From Pyrinomonadaceae bacterium (GTDB lineage Bacteria; Acidobacteriota; Blastocatellia; Pyrinomonadales; Pyrinomonadaceae), in the NCBI GenBank assembly GCA_019186825.1, contig JABARP010000010.1:1-64000 (forward strand): 64,000 nucleotides of DNA. The letters are read 5' to 3'. The notes below the pieces were generated by a model. The model was not told the origin of the DNA, made no database searches, and saw nothing but the letters and a program-made list of their open reading frames with translations. Shown here one piece after another: positions 45,939 through 53,530 of this stretch. A program made the translations under genes and the position numbers. Each line of letters starts with the position of its first letter. Position 1 is the stretch's first letter.

Positions 45939-46327
45939 AACAAATGAATATCCCGAACGGGCATCAGGCAGTGATGCCGTATTTGATGATGGAGGACGCA
46001 GCGAGCTTTATTGCGTTCATTGAGGCAGTATTCGATGCGGAGCTGACGCACAAGGATATGCGTGGCGATATCATCGGCCACTGCGAGGCGAATATCAACG
46101 GAAGTACGATCATGTTTTCGAATAGCCGGGACGAATGGAAACCCGCGACCGCGAACCTCTTTGTCTATGTTCCTGATGCGGACGCCACCTTCAGAAAAGC
46201 AATGGACAACGGGGCGACGACCGTAATGGAGATGGCCGATCAGGACTACGGCCGCAGCGGCGGATTTGCCGACCCACTTGGTAATGTTTGGTGGATAACT
46301 ACGTGCCCAAAAGGAGAGCAGAAATGA
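45935..46327 (+). CDS. VOC (glyoxalase/PhnB-like) protein, copy 1
   Basis: 130 residues. PhnB-like VOC fold: AVMPYLMMEDAASFIAFIEAVFDAELTH, IGHCEANINGSTIMFSN, and DPLGNVWWITTCP, where the final strand is typical. Metal-binding residues of true glyoxalases are not clearly present, so binding of a small molecule is as likely as catalysis. It overlaps both neighbours by 4 bases (ATGA), and the next gene is a paralogue. Confidence 0.87.
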   Translation: MKQMNIPNGHQAVMPYLMMEDAASFIAFIEAVFDAELTHKDMRGDIIGHCEANINGSTIMFSNSRDEWKPATANLFVYVPDADATFRKAMDNGATTVMEMADQDYGRSGGFADPLGNVWWITTCPKGEQK

Positions 46328-46710
46328 AAGTACCCGAACACTACTCGCCCGTGATGCCGTATTTTGTGGTCAACGACGCTGACGCATTCATCGACTTTAT
46401 CTCAACGGTTTTCAATGCGGTTGAAATGCTCCGTGTTGACCGTCCCGACGGCTCGGTAATGCATTGCGAATACTCGATCAACGGCGGAACGATAATGTTC
46501 GGCCAGGCGAGCGACGAATGGCCGCCTTTCCCTTGCGCGACATATATCGTGACAAAGGATGTGGACAAATTGTACGCAAAAGGATTGAGCGCAGGTGCAA
46601 ACGGGAATCAGGAACCAGGCGAACGCGGTTACGGCCGCTCGGCAGGTTTCATCGATAGCTGGGGCAATCAATGGTGGCTAAATGACCCCGAAACTGCTCC
46701 GGACCGATAG
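46324..46710 (+). CDS. VOC (glyoxalase/PhnB-like) protein, copy 2
   Basis: 128 residues from the ATG at 46324, supported by a GGAG 7 bases upstream and an ATGA overlap with copy 1. The layout copies that of the previous gene: SPVMPYFVVNDADAFIDFISTVFNAVEML, MHCEYSINGGTIMFGQ, and a closing YGRSAGFIDSWGNQWWLNDP. The two are clear tandem duplicates that have diverged well beyond half their positions. They may form a heterodimer, as VOC modules do in pairs; that is inference. Confidence 0.87.
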   Translation: MKVPEHYSPVMPYFVVNDADAFIDFISTVFNAVEMLRVDRPDGSVMHCEYSINGGTIMFGQASDEWPPFPCATYIVTKDVDKLYAKGLSAGANGNQEPGERGYGRSAGFIDSWGNQWWLNDPETAPDR

Positions 46711-46718
46711 TGCCAAGC

Positions 46719-47807
46719 TCACTTCTTATTGTCCGATTTTGCGAAGTAGCCTTGCCGATGCGTTAGCTTGATCTTCTGATCCTTCAGAGCCGGGTTGACG
46801 AGCTGGATCTCGATCTTTCGGAATGAACCATCGCGGTTCTGATTACTCGGTTCGTAGGCAAGAAGATATTGCGAACGCATCTCTTCTTCGATCTGCTTAA
46901 AAGCCTGACGGAGCTCGTTCTCGTCACGCGGGAAGAAGGCCCTGCCGCCTGTGCGTTCTGAGACCTTGTTGAGCGTGCCTTTATCGACACCGCCGTAGAA
47001 GCTGTCGCCGATCCCGACGGAATAGATTATCGCTTCGGAGCGAACGGCAGCGTCAACTGCGTCATCAAGACGTTTTTGGCCCGATGTGTTCTGACCGTCG
47101 GTAAGCAGGATGATCGCGCGTCGTGTTCTCTCGGGTGCTGCGCCGAGAACTTCACGCGATGTTACCCAGATCGCGTCCCAAATAGCGGTCGAACCTTGTA
47201 TTCCCTGATTCCGTCCCGAGATCGGAGGCGTTCCGGGAACTGAACCGCCGACAACGACGCCTCCGCCGATATAGCCGGAAGGCGGCACGAATTTGACGTT
47301 CTCGATCGCGCGTCGAAGCCGCGTGAGGTTATTCGTCATATCCTGTTCGAGAGTTGTTTCGCCAGTAAAGCTAAGGACAGCGACCTCGTCTTTCGAGGGC
47401 CGAACGACAGATTCGAGGAATGAGATCGCGGCATCCTTTTCGTCCGGCAGCGTACGCTGCTGCGAGACGCTGACATCGATCAGGATCGAGAGGCTCAGCG
47501 GCAGATCGACCTGCCGTGTAAATGCCGAAAGTTCCTGCGGCACGCCATCCTCGAGGAGCCTAATGTCGGACTGAGTAAGGCTGGTCAGCAGACGGCGGTT
47601 GCGGTCCTGCGCGGTAAAGAGAACGTTGACGACCTCTGTATCGATCTTAAGAACTTCATCGTCAACGATCGGAGGCGGCGTTGCGGACGGAGTAGCTGTC
47701 GGCTTCGGAGCGGTGGACTGCGCGGACGCGTTCTCGGCGTCGCCGGCGAAAAAGAAACCGGTGCAGAGCACGGCGAACGCCAATACAAGACCCAACTTTC
47801 GAAACAT
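46719..47807 (-). CDS. Secreted von Willebrand A (VWFA-related) protein, copy A
   Basis: 362 residues. The start could be GTG at 47810 or ATG at 47807; the ATG lies 8 bases after GAGG. A signal peptide and a Thr/Pro/Ala linker (SAPKPTATPSATPPPIVDD) precede the domain. It is the Acidobacteria-type VWFA-related module: LKIDTEVVNVLFTAQDRNRRLLTSLTQSDIRLLEDG, then MIDAS ILIDVSVSQQ (DxSxS), FLESVV, AIILLTDGQNTSG and a final EEEMRSQYLLAYEPSN. Ligand and partner are unknown. A paralogue sits 21 bases upstream. Confidence 0.9.
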   Translation of the reverse strand: MFRKLGLVLAFAVLCTGFFFAGDAENASAQSTAPKPTATPSATPPPIVDDEVLKIDTEVVNVLFTAQDRNRRLLTSLTQSDIRLLEDGVPQELSAFTRQVDLPLSLSILIDVSVSQQRTLPDEKDAAISFLESVVRPSKDEVAVLSFTGETTLEQDMTNNLTRLRRAIENVKFVPPSGYIGGGVVVGGSVPGTPPISGRNQGIQGSTAIWDAIWVTSREVLGAAPERTRRAIILLTDGQNTSGQKRLDDAVDAAVRSEAIIYSVGIGDSFYGGVDKGTLNKVSERTGGRAFFPRDENELRQAFKQIEEEMRSQYLLAYEPSNQNRDGSFRKIEIQLVNPALKDQKIKLTHRQGYFAKSDNKK

Positions 47808-47828
47808 CACAAAAACCTCTTGTCTTCC

Positions 47829-48812
47829 TTATCTCAAGCTATCCTTTACCGCACGATAGCTCGACTTTGTCCGTATCTTATATTCCTTCGCTTTCTTTGG
47901 ATCAGTGAACTTGACCTCGACCTTGCGAACCCTTCCGTTCAGTGTCTGATCAGAAGGCTTGTAGGTGATGATGTACTGCGAGCGAAGCTCTTTCGAGATC
48001 TTCGTGAACGAACGTTCGAGCTCGAGCATATCGCCCGTATAAAAAACGTCGCCGCCCGTTTCCTCGCAAAGTTTATTTAGGGCTTTGTCGCCCGAATCGC
48101 GGTCCATTCCCATTTCAACGCCCGGAACCGTGCCTAAGAATCCTGCCTTTGTCGAGATCGCGAAAACGGTCGTTTCCGTGCGCTGTGCGATGTCGATCGC
48201 ATCGGCAAGAACCGCGCGGCTGTACGTGTCGTCGCCGTCGGTAATGATCACGAGTACACGGCGGCCGGGGACGTTTCGCATCTTTTCATCGCAGAACTCC
48301 CATATCGCGTCGTAGAGTGCCGTTTGCGAACCGGTCTTGTTGACCTTGTCGACCGCCTTGTCGAGCAGGTCCAGCTTGTCGGTAAAATCCTGCAGCAGCT
48401 TGATCTCGTGATCGAAGGTCATGAACGCGGCCTTATCTTTACGCAAACGCGTAACGGTGTAGATGAAATTGCGCGCCGCTTCCTTCTCGAATTTCAGCTT
48501 GCCGGCAGTCGATGGCGATGTGTCCATCAGGACGCCGACAAAAACGGGCGGATTTGTCTTCTCGTCCGAAAAGTAGGTGATCTCCTGGCGAACGCCATCC
48601 TCAAAGACCGCAAAATCACCACGTGTCATTCCGCTGACAAGCTCTTTCTTGCCCATCGTAACCGTTACGGGCAGCCTGACCTCGAACACCTTGGACGTGC
48701 CGCCTTCGTCGGACGGTGTCGGTGTCGGCGAGGGCGTCTGGCCAAAGGCCGCAGCGCTCAGCGCGACGAGGCAAACAAGGATAAGCGGAAACGTTTTGCG
48801 AAAGGAATGCAT
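47829..48812 (-). CDS. Secreted von Willebrand A (VWFA-related) protein, copy B
   Basis: 327 residues with a signal peptide (MHSFRKTFPLILVCLVALSAAAFG) and a short Pro/Thr linker. The same module as copy A: VRLPVTVTMGKKELVSGMTRGDFAVFEDGVRQEIT, MIDAS VGVLMDTSPST, SFTKISKELRSQYIITYKP and RVLVIITDGDDTYS. It lacks the glycine-rich loop that copy A has after its MIDAS helix. The pair is on one strand, 21 bases apart, and likely co-transcribed from a promoter shared back to back with the phosphomannomutase. Confidence 0.9.
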   Translation of the reverse strand: MHSFRKTFPLILVCLVALSAAAFGQTPSPTPTPSDEGGTSKVFEVRLPVTVTMGKKELVSGMTRGDFAVFEDGVRQEITYFSDEKTNPPVFVGVLMDTSPSTAGKLKFEKEAARNFIYTVTRLRKDKAAFMTFDHEIKLLQDFTDKLDLLDKAVDKVNKTGSQTALYDAIWEFCDEKMRNVPGRRVLVIITDGDDTYSRAVLADAIDIAQRTETTVFAISTKAGFLGTVPGVEMGMDRDSGDKALNKLCEETGGDVFYTGDMLELERSFTKISKELRSQYIITYKPSDQTLNGRVRKVEVKFTDPKKAKEYKIRTKSSYRAVKDSLR

Positions 48813-48960
48813 AGAGATCGGGCAAAAAAACGGCTTTGGTCAAAGTTTTCGATGCGTTTACACGGATAGGCGGTTGCCTTTTAGTGTCGATTTGGACAGT
48901 ATAGCAAAGACTTCCGCGCGCGTTGATTCGCGTGCCGAATTCGGCCACACTAAAAGAACC

Positions 48961-50316
48961 GTGATCGATAAGAACATATTTCGAGAATATGACATCCGCG
49001 GCATCGTCGGTGAGCACCTTAACGAGGCCGTCGTCGCGGATCTGTCGCGTGCGATCGGGACGTTCTTTGTGCGGAACAACGCCAGAAAGATCGCGATCGG
49101 ATTCGACGCAAGGCAGAGCTCACCCGTCTTTGCAAAGATCCTATCGGATGGACTGAACGCCTCGGGGATCGACGTCGTTTCAGTCGGGCAAGTACCGACG
49201 CCGGTTCTCTATCACACGGTCTTTACACGCGATGTCGATGGCGGCGTGATGATCACGGGTTCGCACAATCCGCCCGACCACAACGGGTTCAAGATATGCC
49301 TTGGCCACGCCGCTCTATTCGGCGAACAGATACGGGAGATCGGCGCGATAGCCGAAAATGGCGAATTCGCAAATGGCAGCGGGACGTCGGAAGAGATCTT
49401 CGTGCTTGACCAGTACTGTGACGACCTTGCGCGCCGCATCTCGATGGGAACGCGGCCGATAAAGGCTGTTGTCGATGCAGGCAATGGAATGGCCGGCGTT
49501 ACGGCGGTGCCGGTTTTTGACCTGTTGGGCGTCGAAATGGTCAAGCTTTTTGTCGAACCTGATTCGAACTTCCCAAACCATCATCCGGACCCGACCGTTC
49601 TTGAGAATCTCGACGATACGATCAGAGCGGTTCGGGAGAGCGGTGCAGACATCGGTATTGCGTTCGATGGTGACGGCGACCGCATCGGTGTCGTTGACGA
49701 AACAGGGCGGATCCTTTGGGGCGACGAACTTATGGTGCTCCTCTCGCGTGCAGTGCTCGAAGAGAAGCCCGGCGCGACGATCATCGCCGAGGTTAAATGC
49801 TCCGAAACGCTCTTTGACGACATACGCGCGCACGGCGGCAACGCCGTTATGTGGAAGGCGGGTCATTCGCTCATAAAGGCAAAAATGAAGGAGACGGACG
49901 CCGCGCTTGCCGGCGAGATGAGCGGCCATATCTTCTTTGCTGACAGATTTTACGGGTTTGATGATGCGACGTACGCGGGCGCGAGGGTTCTCGAGATACT
50001 TTCGAGGTCGGACAAGACCCTTTCCGAGCTTCTTGCAGATCTACCCAAAACTTTCTCGACACCCGAGATACGCGTCGATTGCGCCGATGACAGGAAATTC
50101 GACGTTGTTAGGCGGATCACAGAGCGATTCTCAAAAGATCATGACGTTAATACGATCGACGGTGCGCGTATCAAATTCGACCACGGTTGGGGCCTCGTGC
50201 GAGCCTCAAACACGCAGGCCATCCTCGTCCTGCGCTGCGAAGCCGATAGCCAGGAACACCTCGATCAGATCGAAAAGGCGATCCGCACGGCCGTCGAAGA
50301 AGCCGGCAGGCAGTAG
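48961..50316 (+). CDS. manB: Phosphomannomutase/phosphoglucomutase (AlgC/ManB-like)
   Basis: 451 residues from a GTG at 48961, the usual size. It interconverts the 6- and 1-phosphates of mannose or glucose, feeding sugar nucleotides for surface glycans. Landmarks: FREYDIRGIVGEHL near the start, the phosphoserine loop VMITGSHNPPDHNGFK, metal loop FDGDGDRIG, sugar-binding AGEMSGHIFF, and phosphate-binding GLVRASNTQA at the C-terminus. The frame is open upstream, but the GTG matches the family's IDKNIFREYDIRG opening. The polysaccharide block is about 10 kb away. Confidence 0.94.
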   Translation: MIDKNIFREYDIRGIVGEHLNEAVVADLSRAIGTFFVRNNARKIAIGFDARQSSPVFAKILSDGLNASGIDVVSVGQVPTPVLYHTVFTRDVDGGVMITGSHNPPDHNGFKICLGHAALFGEQIREIGAIAENGEFANGSGTSEEIFVLDQYCDDLARRISMGTRPIKAVVDAGNGMAGVTAVPVFDLLGVEMVKLFVEPDSNFPNHHPDPTVLENLDDTIRAVRESGADIGIAFDGDGDRIGVVDETGRILWGDELMVLLSRAVLEEKPGATIIAEVKCSETLFDDIRAHGGNAVMWKAGHSLIKAKMKETDAALAGEMSGHIFFADRFYGFDDATYAGARVLEILSRSDKTLSELLADLPKTFSTPEIRVDCADDRKFDVVRRITERFSKDHDVNTIDGARIKFDHGWGLVRASNTQAILVLRCEADSQEHLDQIEKAIRTAVEEAGRQ

Positions 50317-50401
50317 CCTCAGGCACGATCCCCGAAGCGCTCGCGAACATTTCCTCAAAGATTTTCGTAATTCCCTGTTCAAGAAGCGCAATAATACACG
50401 T

Positions 50402-51043
50402 ATGTTTTGCCCAAAGTGCGGATCGACACAGGAAGAAGGCTTGAGGTTCTGCAAGGTGTGCGGAGCCCATCTTGCGGCCGTTCAGCAGGCACTTGCGACG
50501 CCTGAACGCGGCGAAGGCTTTGCGTGGAAGAACACGTGGGTCGCCGAGATGCTGATGTCGAGCGAACAGGCCGTCAAACGCAAGGCCGAGCTCGACCGCA
50601 TAAAAGGCATAACGCCCGACAGTCGTCGGCGCAACGAGATAAAGGCCGGAACTATTACGGGCTCTATCGGCCTCGGCCTGATGATCTTCCTTTACATTTT
50701 TATGCAGGGGTTGATCGCAAGCGGCTCTGTGCCGCCGGGAGAATCTGAGATATTGAGCCGCCTATGGGTCGTCGGCATCATTCCGCTGCTTGTCGGCGGA
50801 GCCCTAATTATGAACGGCTTGTATGTTTCAAAGCTATTCGGCGCGTCACGCGGAGCCGCCGAACAACAGCTTGATACCGCGAGCCCAACCCGTTCGACCG
50901 GCGAGCTCCCGACGAATGACCCTGCCTACCTCAGCCCTGCTGAAACAACGCGGTTCCCCGCAACGCCATTCAGCGTAACGGATGAAACGACCCGGCACCT
51001 GACAAAGACTGAGGTCGGCCAAAAGACCAGCGATCTTGAATAG
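50402..51043 (+). CDS. Zinc-ribbon membrane protein of unknown function
   Basis: 213 residues. The start MFCPKCGSTQEEGLRFCKVCGAHL is a zinc_ribbon_2-type motif with four cysteines. A polar linker to about residue 75 is followed by two hydrophobic helices (GTITGSIGLGLMIFLYIFMQGLI and WVVGIIPLLVGGALIMNGLYV), and the C-terminal 70 residues are low-complexity Ser/Thr/Pro. It is probably an inner-membrane protein with a cytoplasmic zinc ribbon. I do not recognise a specific family. It lies 85 bases after manB and just before the tmRNA, which is on the other strand. Confidence 0.78.
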   Translation: MFCPKCGSTQEEGLRFCKVCGAHLAAVQQALATPERGEGFAWKNTWVAEMLMSSEQAVKRKAELDRIKGITPDSRRRNEIKAGTITGSIGLGLMIFLYIFMQGLIASGSVPPGESEILSRLWVVGIIPLLVGGALIMNGLYVSKLFGASRGAAEQQLDTASPTRSTGELPTNDPAYLSPAETTRFPATPFSVTDETTRHLTKTEVGQKTSDLE

Positions 51044-51055
51044 CTAAGAAATGAT

Positions 51056-51428
51056 GGTGGAGGCGGCGGGAATCGAACCCGCATCCAAAGGTTGCGACCA
51101 GTGCGATCTACACGTTTAGTCCATTCACTTTAGTTTCGCCAAAGACGAGCAGATGAACAGACAAGACCTCGTCAAAGGCTAACCCGACTAACTTTGATCT
51201 CGCGCCGCAGGTGTAGGCGCGAAACGAGCCTGAACTGAGTTATGCCAGGCCGGGTCGCATCAGGCGGACTTCCCGGTTGACATTGCTGTAGCTAAACTTA
51301 ATTAGGCAGCAAGAGCTAATTCTTGATTAGCATTTGTGTTTTGCAAGTTTTGTTAACGGGCTCACCTACAAAAAGCCCGACGTGCACTCAAAGATCTATA
51401 CAAGCCCCTGTCGAAGCCTGTCGCCCCC
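51056..51428 (-). ncRNA. ssrA: Transfer-messenger RNA (tmRNA)
   Basis: A 373-base one-piece tmRNA on the minus strand. The 5' end GGGGGCG (51428-51422) pairs with CGCCTCC before the ACCA-type 3' end (at 51056), giving the alanine-like acceptor. A T-arm with GGTTCGATTCC is at the 3' end and the 5' region has GACAGGCTTCGACAGG. The peptide frame ends with ELALAA and TAA (stop at 51302-51304), a canonical degradation tag (about 13 residues, ending NANQELALAA). It rescues stalled ribosomes with SmpB, which is not in the window. The codon expected to start the tag looks unusual. Confidence 0.96.
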
Positions 51429-51569
51429 ACATGAGCGAGGAACGCTAGTTTACCGTATTTCGATGATTTCGGACAGTGTAAAGTTGCCGAAAGTGGCGAG
51501 CGGCGGCCGCCAAAGCAACCGATCCGTGCCGCCACCGCATCCCACGCGTTTGATGAAGAACCTTTCCCT

Positions 51570-51990
51570 GGCGGCGTCTTTGCGATCTTTGCGAATATCT
51601 TCGCGTTCTTTGCGTTGAAACCAATGCGGAAAGGAGGAAAACGAGACAATGCGTTCTGGGTCGGCAGAAAACGCAAAGGCCGCGAAGTGAGGCCCGCAGA
51701 GGACGCAAAGGGAAGGATCTCGCGGCAGCGTCTTTGAGACCTTTGCGAGTATCTTTGGGTTCTTTGCGTTAAAACCAACGTGAAGAGTGCAAAGAGAAAT
51801 AGCGGCGATTCGATAAGCAGGAAACGCAAAGGTCGCGAAGTGAAGGCCGCAGAGGACGCAAAGGGGAAGAATCTCGCGGCAGCGTCTTTGAGACCTTTGC
51901 GAATATCTTTGCGTTCTTTGCGTTTGAATCAACGTGAAGAGTTCAATGAAGTATAGCGTGGATTTGATGAGCAGAAAACGCAAAGGGAGA
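51570..51990. repeat. Three tandem copies of an about 153-bp repeat
   Basis: Copies start near 51570, 51721 and 51875 (spacing 152 and 154 bases); the third is shorter. Each opens with GCGGC(A)GCGTCTTTG and runs CTTTGCGA(A/G)TATCTTT, then a TTCTTTGCGTT that can pair with a later AACGCAAAG to form a long hairpin. Most end with CCGCAGAGGACGCAAAGGG. The variable middle differs between copies while the flanks agree, as for selfish or structured intergenic repeats. Reverse-strand ORFs here are low-complexity translations of the repeat and are not taken as genes. Confidence 0.85.
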
Positions 51991-51995
51991 CACCC

Positions 51996-52210
51996 GGTAC
52001 TTGGACCAAGCTGTTTCGCCGAGCGGCGAAGCTCGGCTTCGCCGTTATTGGGATAGCGTGTACTTGGCAGCTACGCCGCCGAGGGTCTTTTGTTGATCGC
52101 ATCGGAAAAGCACAGCTTTTCCGCTCGGCGGCCCTAACGGACGAAACCCGCAAGGGCGGCGTTTGGACGCACACTCTTGCGGGATCGGAAAGTACCGGAC
52201 AAGCTGTCCG
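51996..52210. repeat. Hairpin-rich intergenic element
   Basis: Six perfect stems lie in about 215 bases: GCCGAGC/GCTCGGC (52018-52037), overlapping CGGCGAAG/CTTCGCCG (52024-52044), GCCGCCGAG/CTCGGCGGC (52075-52132), which encloses GGAAAAGC/GCTTTTCC (52104-52122), CCCGCAAG/CTTGCGGG (52147-52183) and CGGACA/TGTCCG (52196-52210). The 8-mer GTACTTGG occurs at 51997 and 52060. GGTACTT at 51996 and its complement AAGTACC at 52190 act as a 7-bp terminal inverted repeat. The element may be a REP/MITE-like unit or a structured RNA. No coding frame is convincing. Confidence 0.6.
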
Positions 52211-52249
52211 ATGTGGCCTAGTAACGGGTGTGGACGATCATCCGGGCCG

Positions 52250-53332
52250 TTAACGGCTGATACGGGTATAGGAGATCGTCTGGCCGTCAGTGTCCGAGAC
52301 GGTACGGAATCCGTTGCCCTGGCGATAGAGACGCGAGGTGTACGGACCCATCCGCAACGTGTTGCCGCTGAGCCTGCCGTACGACGGAGCCCCGTTGCCC
52401 ATAACGACGGTAACGTTCCCTTCGTTCGTGATCGTCATCGTGATACGCGAACCGTCTTGGGGGCTGGTCGCCCAGAACGTGCCAACGGCCCAGGACGAAG
52501 GACGCGAACCGTTGCCCCAATCGTCGTTGCCGCCGTCCGTCCAGCCTTGTTTGCTGTAGCTGATCGTTTCGCGATTCAGCGTGCTGACGGTGTCGATGCC
52601 ATTTCGCGTACGGACAAGCGTTGCCGAATCTTGACCGAAGGTAAGCAGACCGCGATAGTAGCGACCGTAGCTGACCGGCTGGCCATTGACGCTCGACGTC
52701 GCACGGCCATTGGATTGGATCGCAAGCGTGATCCTTTCACCGCGAGGGCCGACGCCATAGTAGGTTCCGACAGCCCAATTCGGCGGGCGGGACATTTGCC
52801 AGTTGTTGTCCCAGCCACCACCGCCGGGATAGTTCTGGTTGCCGTTCCAGCCGCCATTCCAGCCGCCGCCATCGAGGCCCGGCATATCGTAGGTGTCAGC
52901 AACGGTGTTGAGGTCGGTGCGCATCTGACGCCATTGTCTTTCGATCTTCCGTTGGAAAGGAAGACGAAGGATCATCTGATTCACCGGCTGAGCCTGCTGT
53001 ACGACATCAGAGACGTCATTGCGAACTTCCCACCAATTTCGCGAGCGGTCGAAATTGCTGCGAAGACGATCGAGTGAATTCTCGTAGTTCCGCACGAGCC
53101 GATTGTATTCGTCCTCCTGCGGCGTGTTGTTGATCGGGCTGTTATCCAGCGCCTTATCAAAATCGCGACGGAATTTGTTGCTGCTGTTCTCGAGGCGTTT
53201 GATAATGTCGCTTACATTGCGTTTTGAATAGCGATTTTGGTTACGAAGCTGTGCGTTCGCAACGGTCGGCAGGATGACCGCAGCGCATATCGCGACAACG
53301 AATATAGAAATGGTCTTTCCAAATTTAGTCAT
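52250..53332 (-). CDS. Secreted protein with a duplicated beta domain
   Basis: 360 residues. A signal peptide (cut near VANAQ) is followed by a helical, Asn/Arg-rich segment (residues about 30-150) and a Gly/Asn/Trp-rich linker (about 155-185). Two related domains of about 80 residues then follow: PNWAVGTYYGVGPRGERITLAIQ to NRETISYSK, and PSSWAVGTFWATSPQDGSRITMTI to GQTISYTR. I do not recognise the family. A strong AGGAGG Shine-Dalgarno sits 8 bases before the ATG, and a good promoter is seen about 155 bases upstream. Confidence 0.78.
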   Translation of the reverse strand: MTKFGKTISIFVVAICAAVILPTVANAQLRNQNRYSKRNVSDIIKRLENSSNKFRRDFDKALDNSPINNTPQEDEYNRLVRNYENSLDRLRSNFDRSRNWWEVRNDVSDVVQQAQPVNQMILRLPFQRKIERQWRQMRTDLNTVADTYDMPGLDGGGWNGGWNGNQNYPGGGGWDNNWQMSRPPNWAVGTYYGVGPRGERITLAIQSNGRATSSVNGQPVSYGRYYRGLLTFGQDSATLVRTRNGIDTVSTLNRETISYSKQGWTDGGNDDWGNGSRPSSWAVGTFWATSPQDGSRITMTITNEGNVTVVMGNGAPSYGRLSGNTLRMGPYTSRLYRQGNGFRTVSDTDGQTISYTRISR

Positions 53333-53487
53333 AAATTTGTCCTCCTAATTAGGGTCAACAAGGCCGTGTCCCCGGTCCGTGTTCAGTGGGATGGGGATTA
53401 TTCCCTTTCCCGAAGCGTTAGACTCGAAGCGCGGAGCGTCCAGTTGCAAGCAAAGTCTCAACTGCTGATGATCAAGGTACAGCCTGA

Positions 53488-53516
53488 ATTATAGTAAACT
53501 CCTGAGTTTGCATCAA
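53488..53516 (-). promoter_or_regulatory. Sigma-70-type promoter for the duplicated-domain secreted protein
   Basis: On the minus strand, -35 TTGATG (53516-53511) and a perfect -10 TATAAT (53493-53488) are separated by 17 bases. The predicted leader to the ATG at 53332 is about 150 bases long. A divergent promoter for queA must lie in the same region, but I could not identify one. Confidence 0.5.
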
Positions 53517-53530
53517 TAGTTTCTTTTCTT

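Noticed and set aside
51056..51145. An ordinary tRNA gene, suggested by the T-arm and CCA end.
   Set aside because: The acceptor pairs with a sequence about 370 bases away and a peptide-tag frame lies between, so this is tmRNA.
51362..51983. Minus-strand ORFs with repeated RTQRYSQRSQRR-like and NAKNAKIFAKIAK-like peptides.
   Set aside because: The peptides are direct translations of the 153-bp DNA repeats in different frames and partly overlap the tmRNA, so they are not taken as genes.
51570..51990. CRISPR array.
   Set aside because: The unit is about 153 bases with only three copies, there are no short direct repeats with regular spacers, and no cas genes are near.
53333..53530. preQ1 riboswitch before queA.
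   Set aside because: No convincing preQ1-type hairpin with an A-rich tail was found; the region instead holds a minus-strand promoter.
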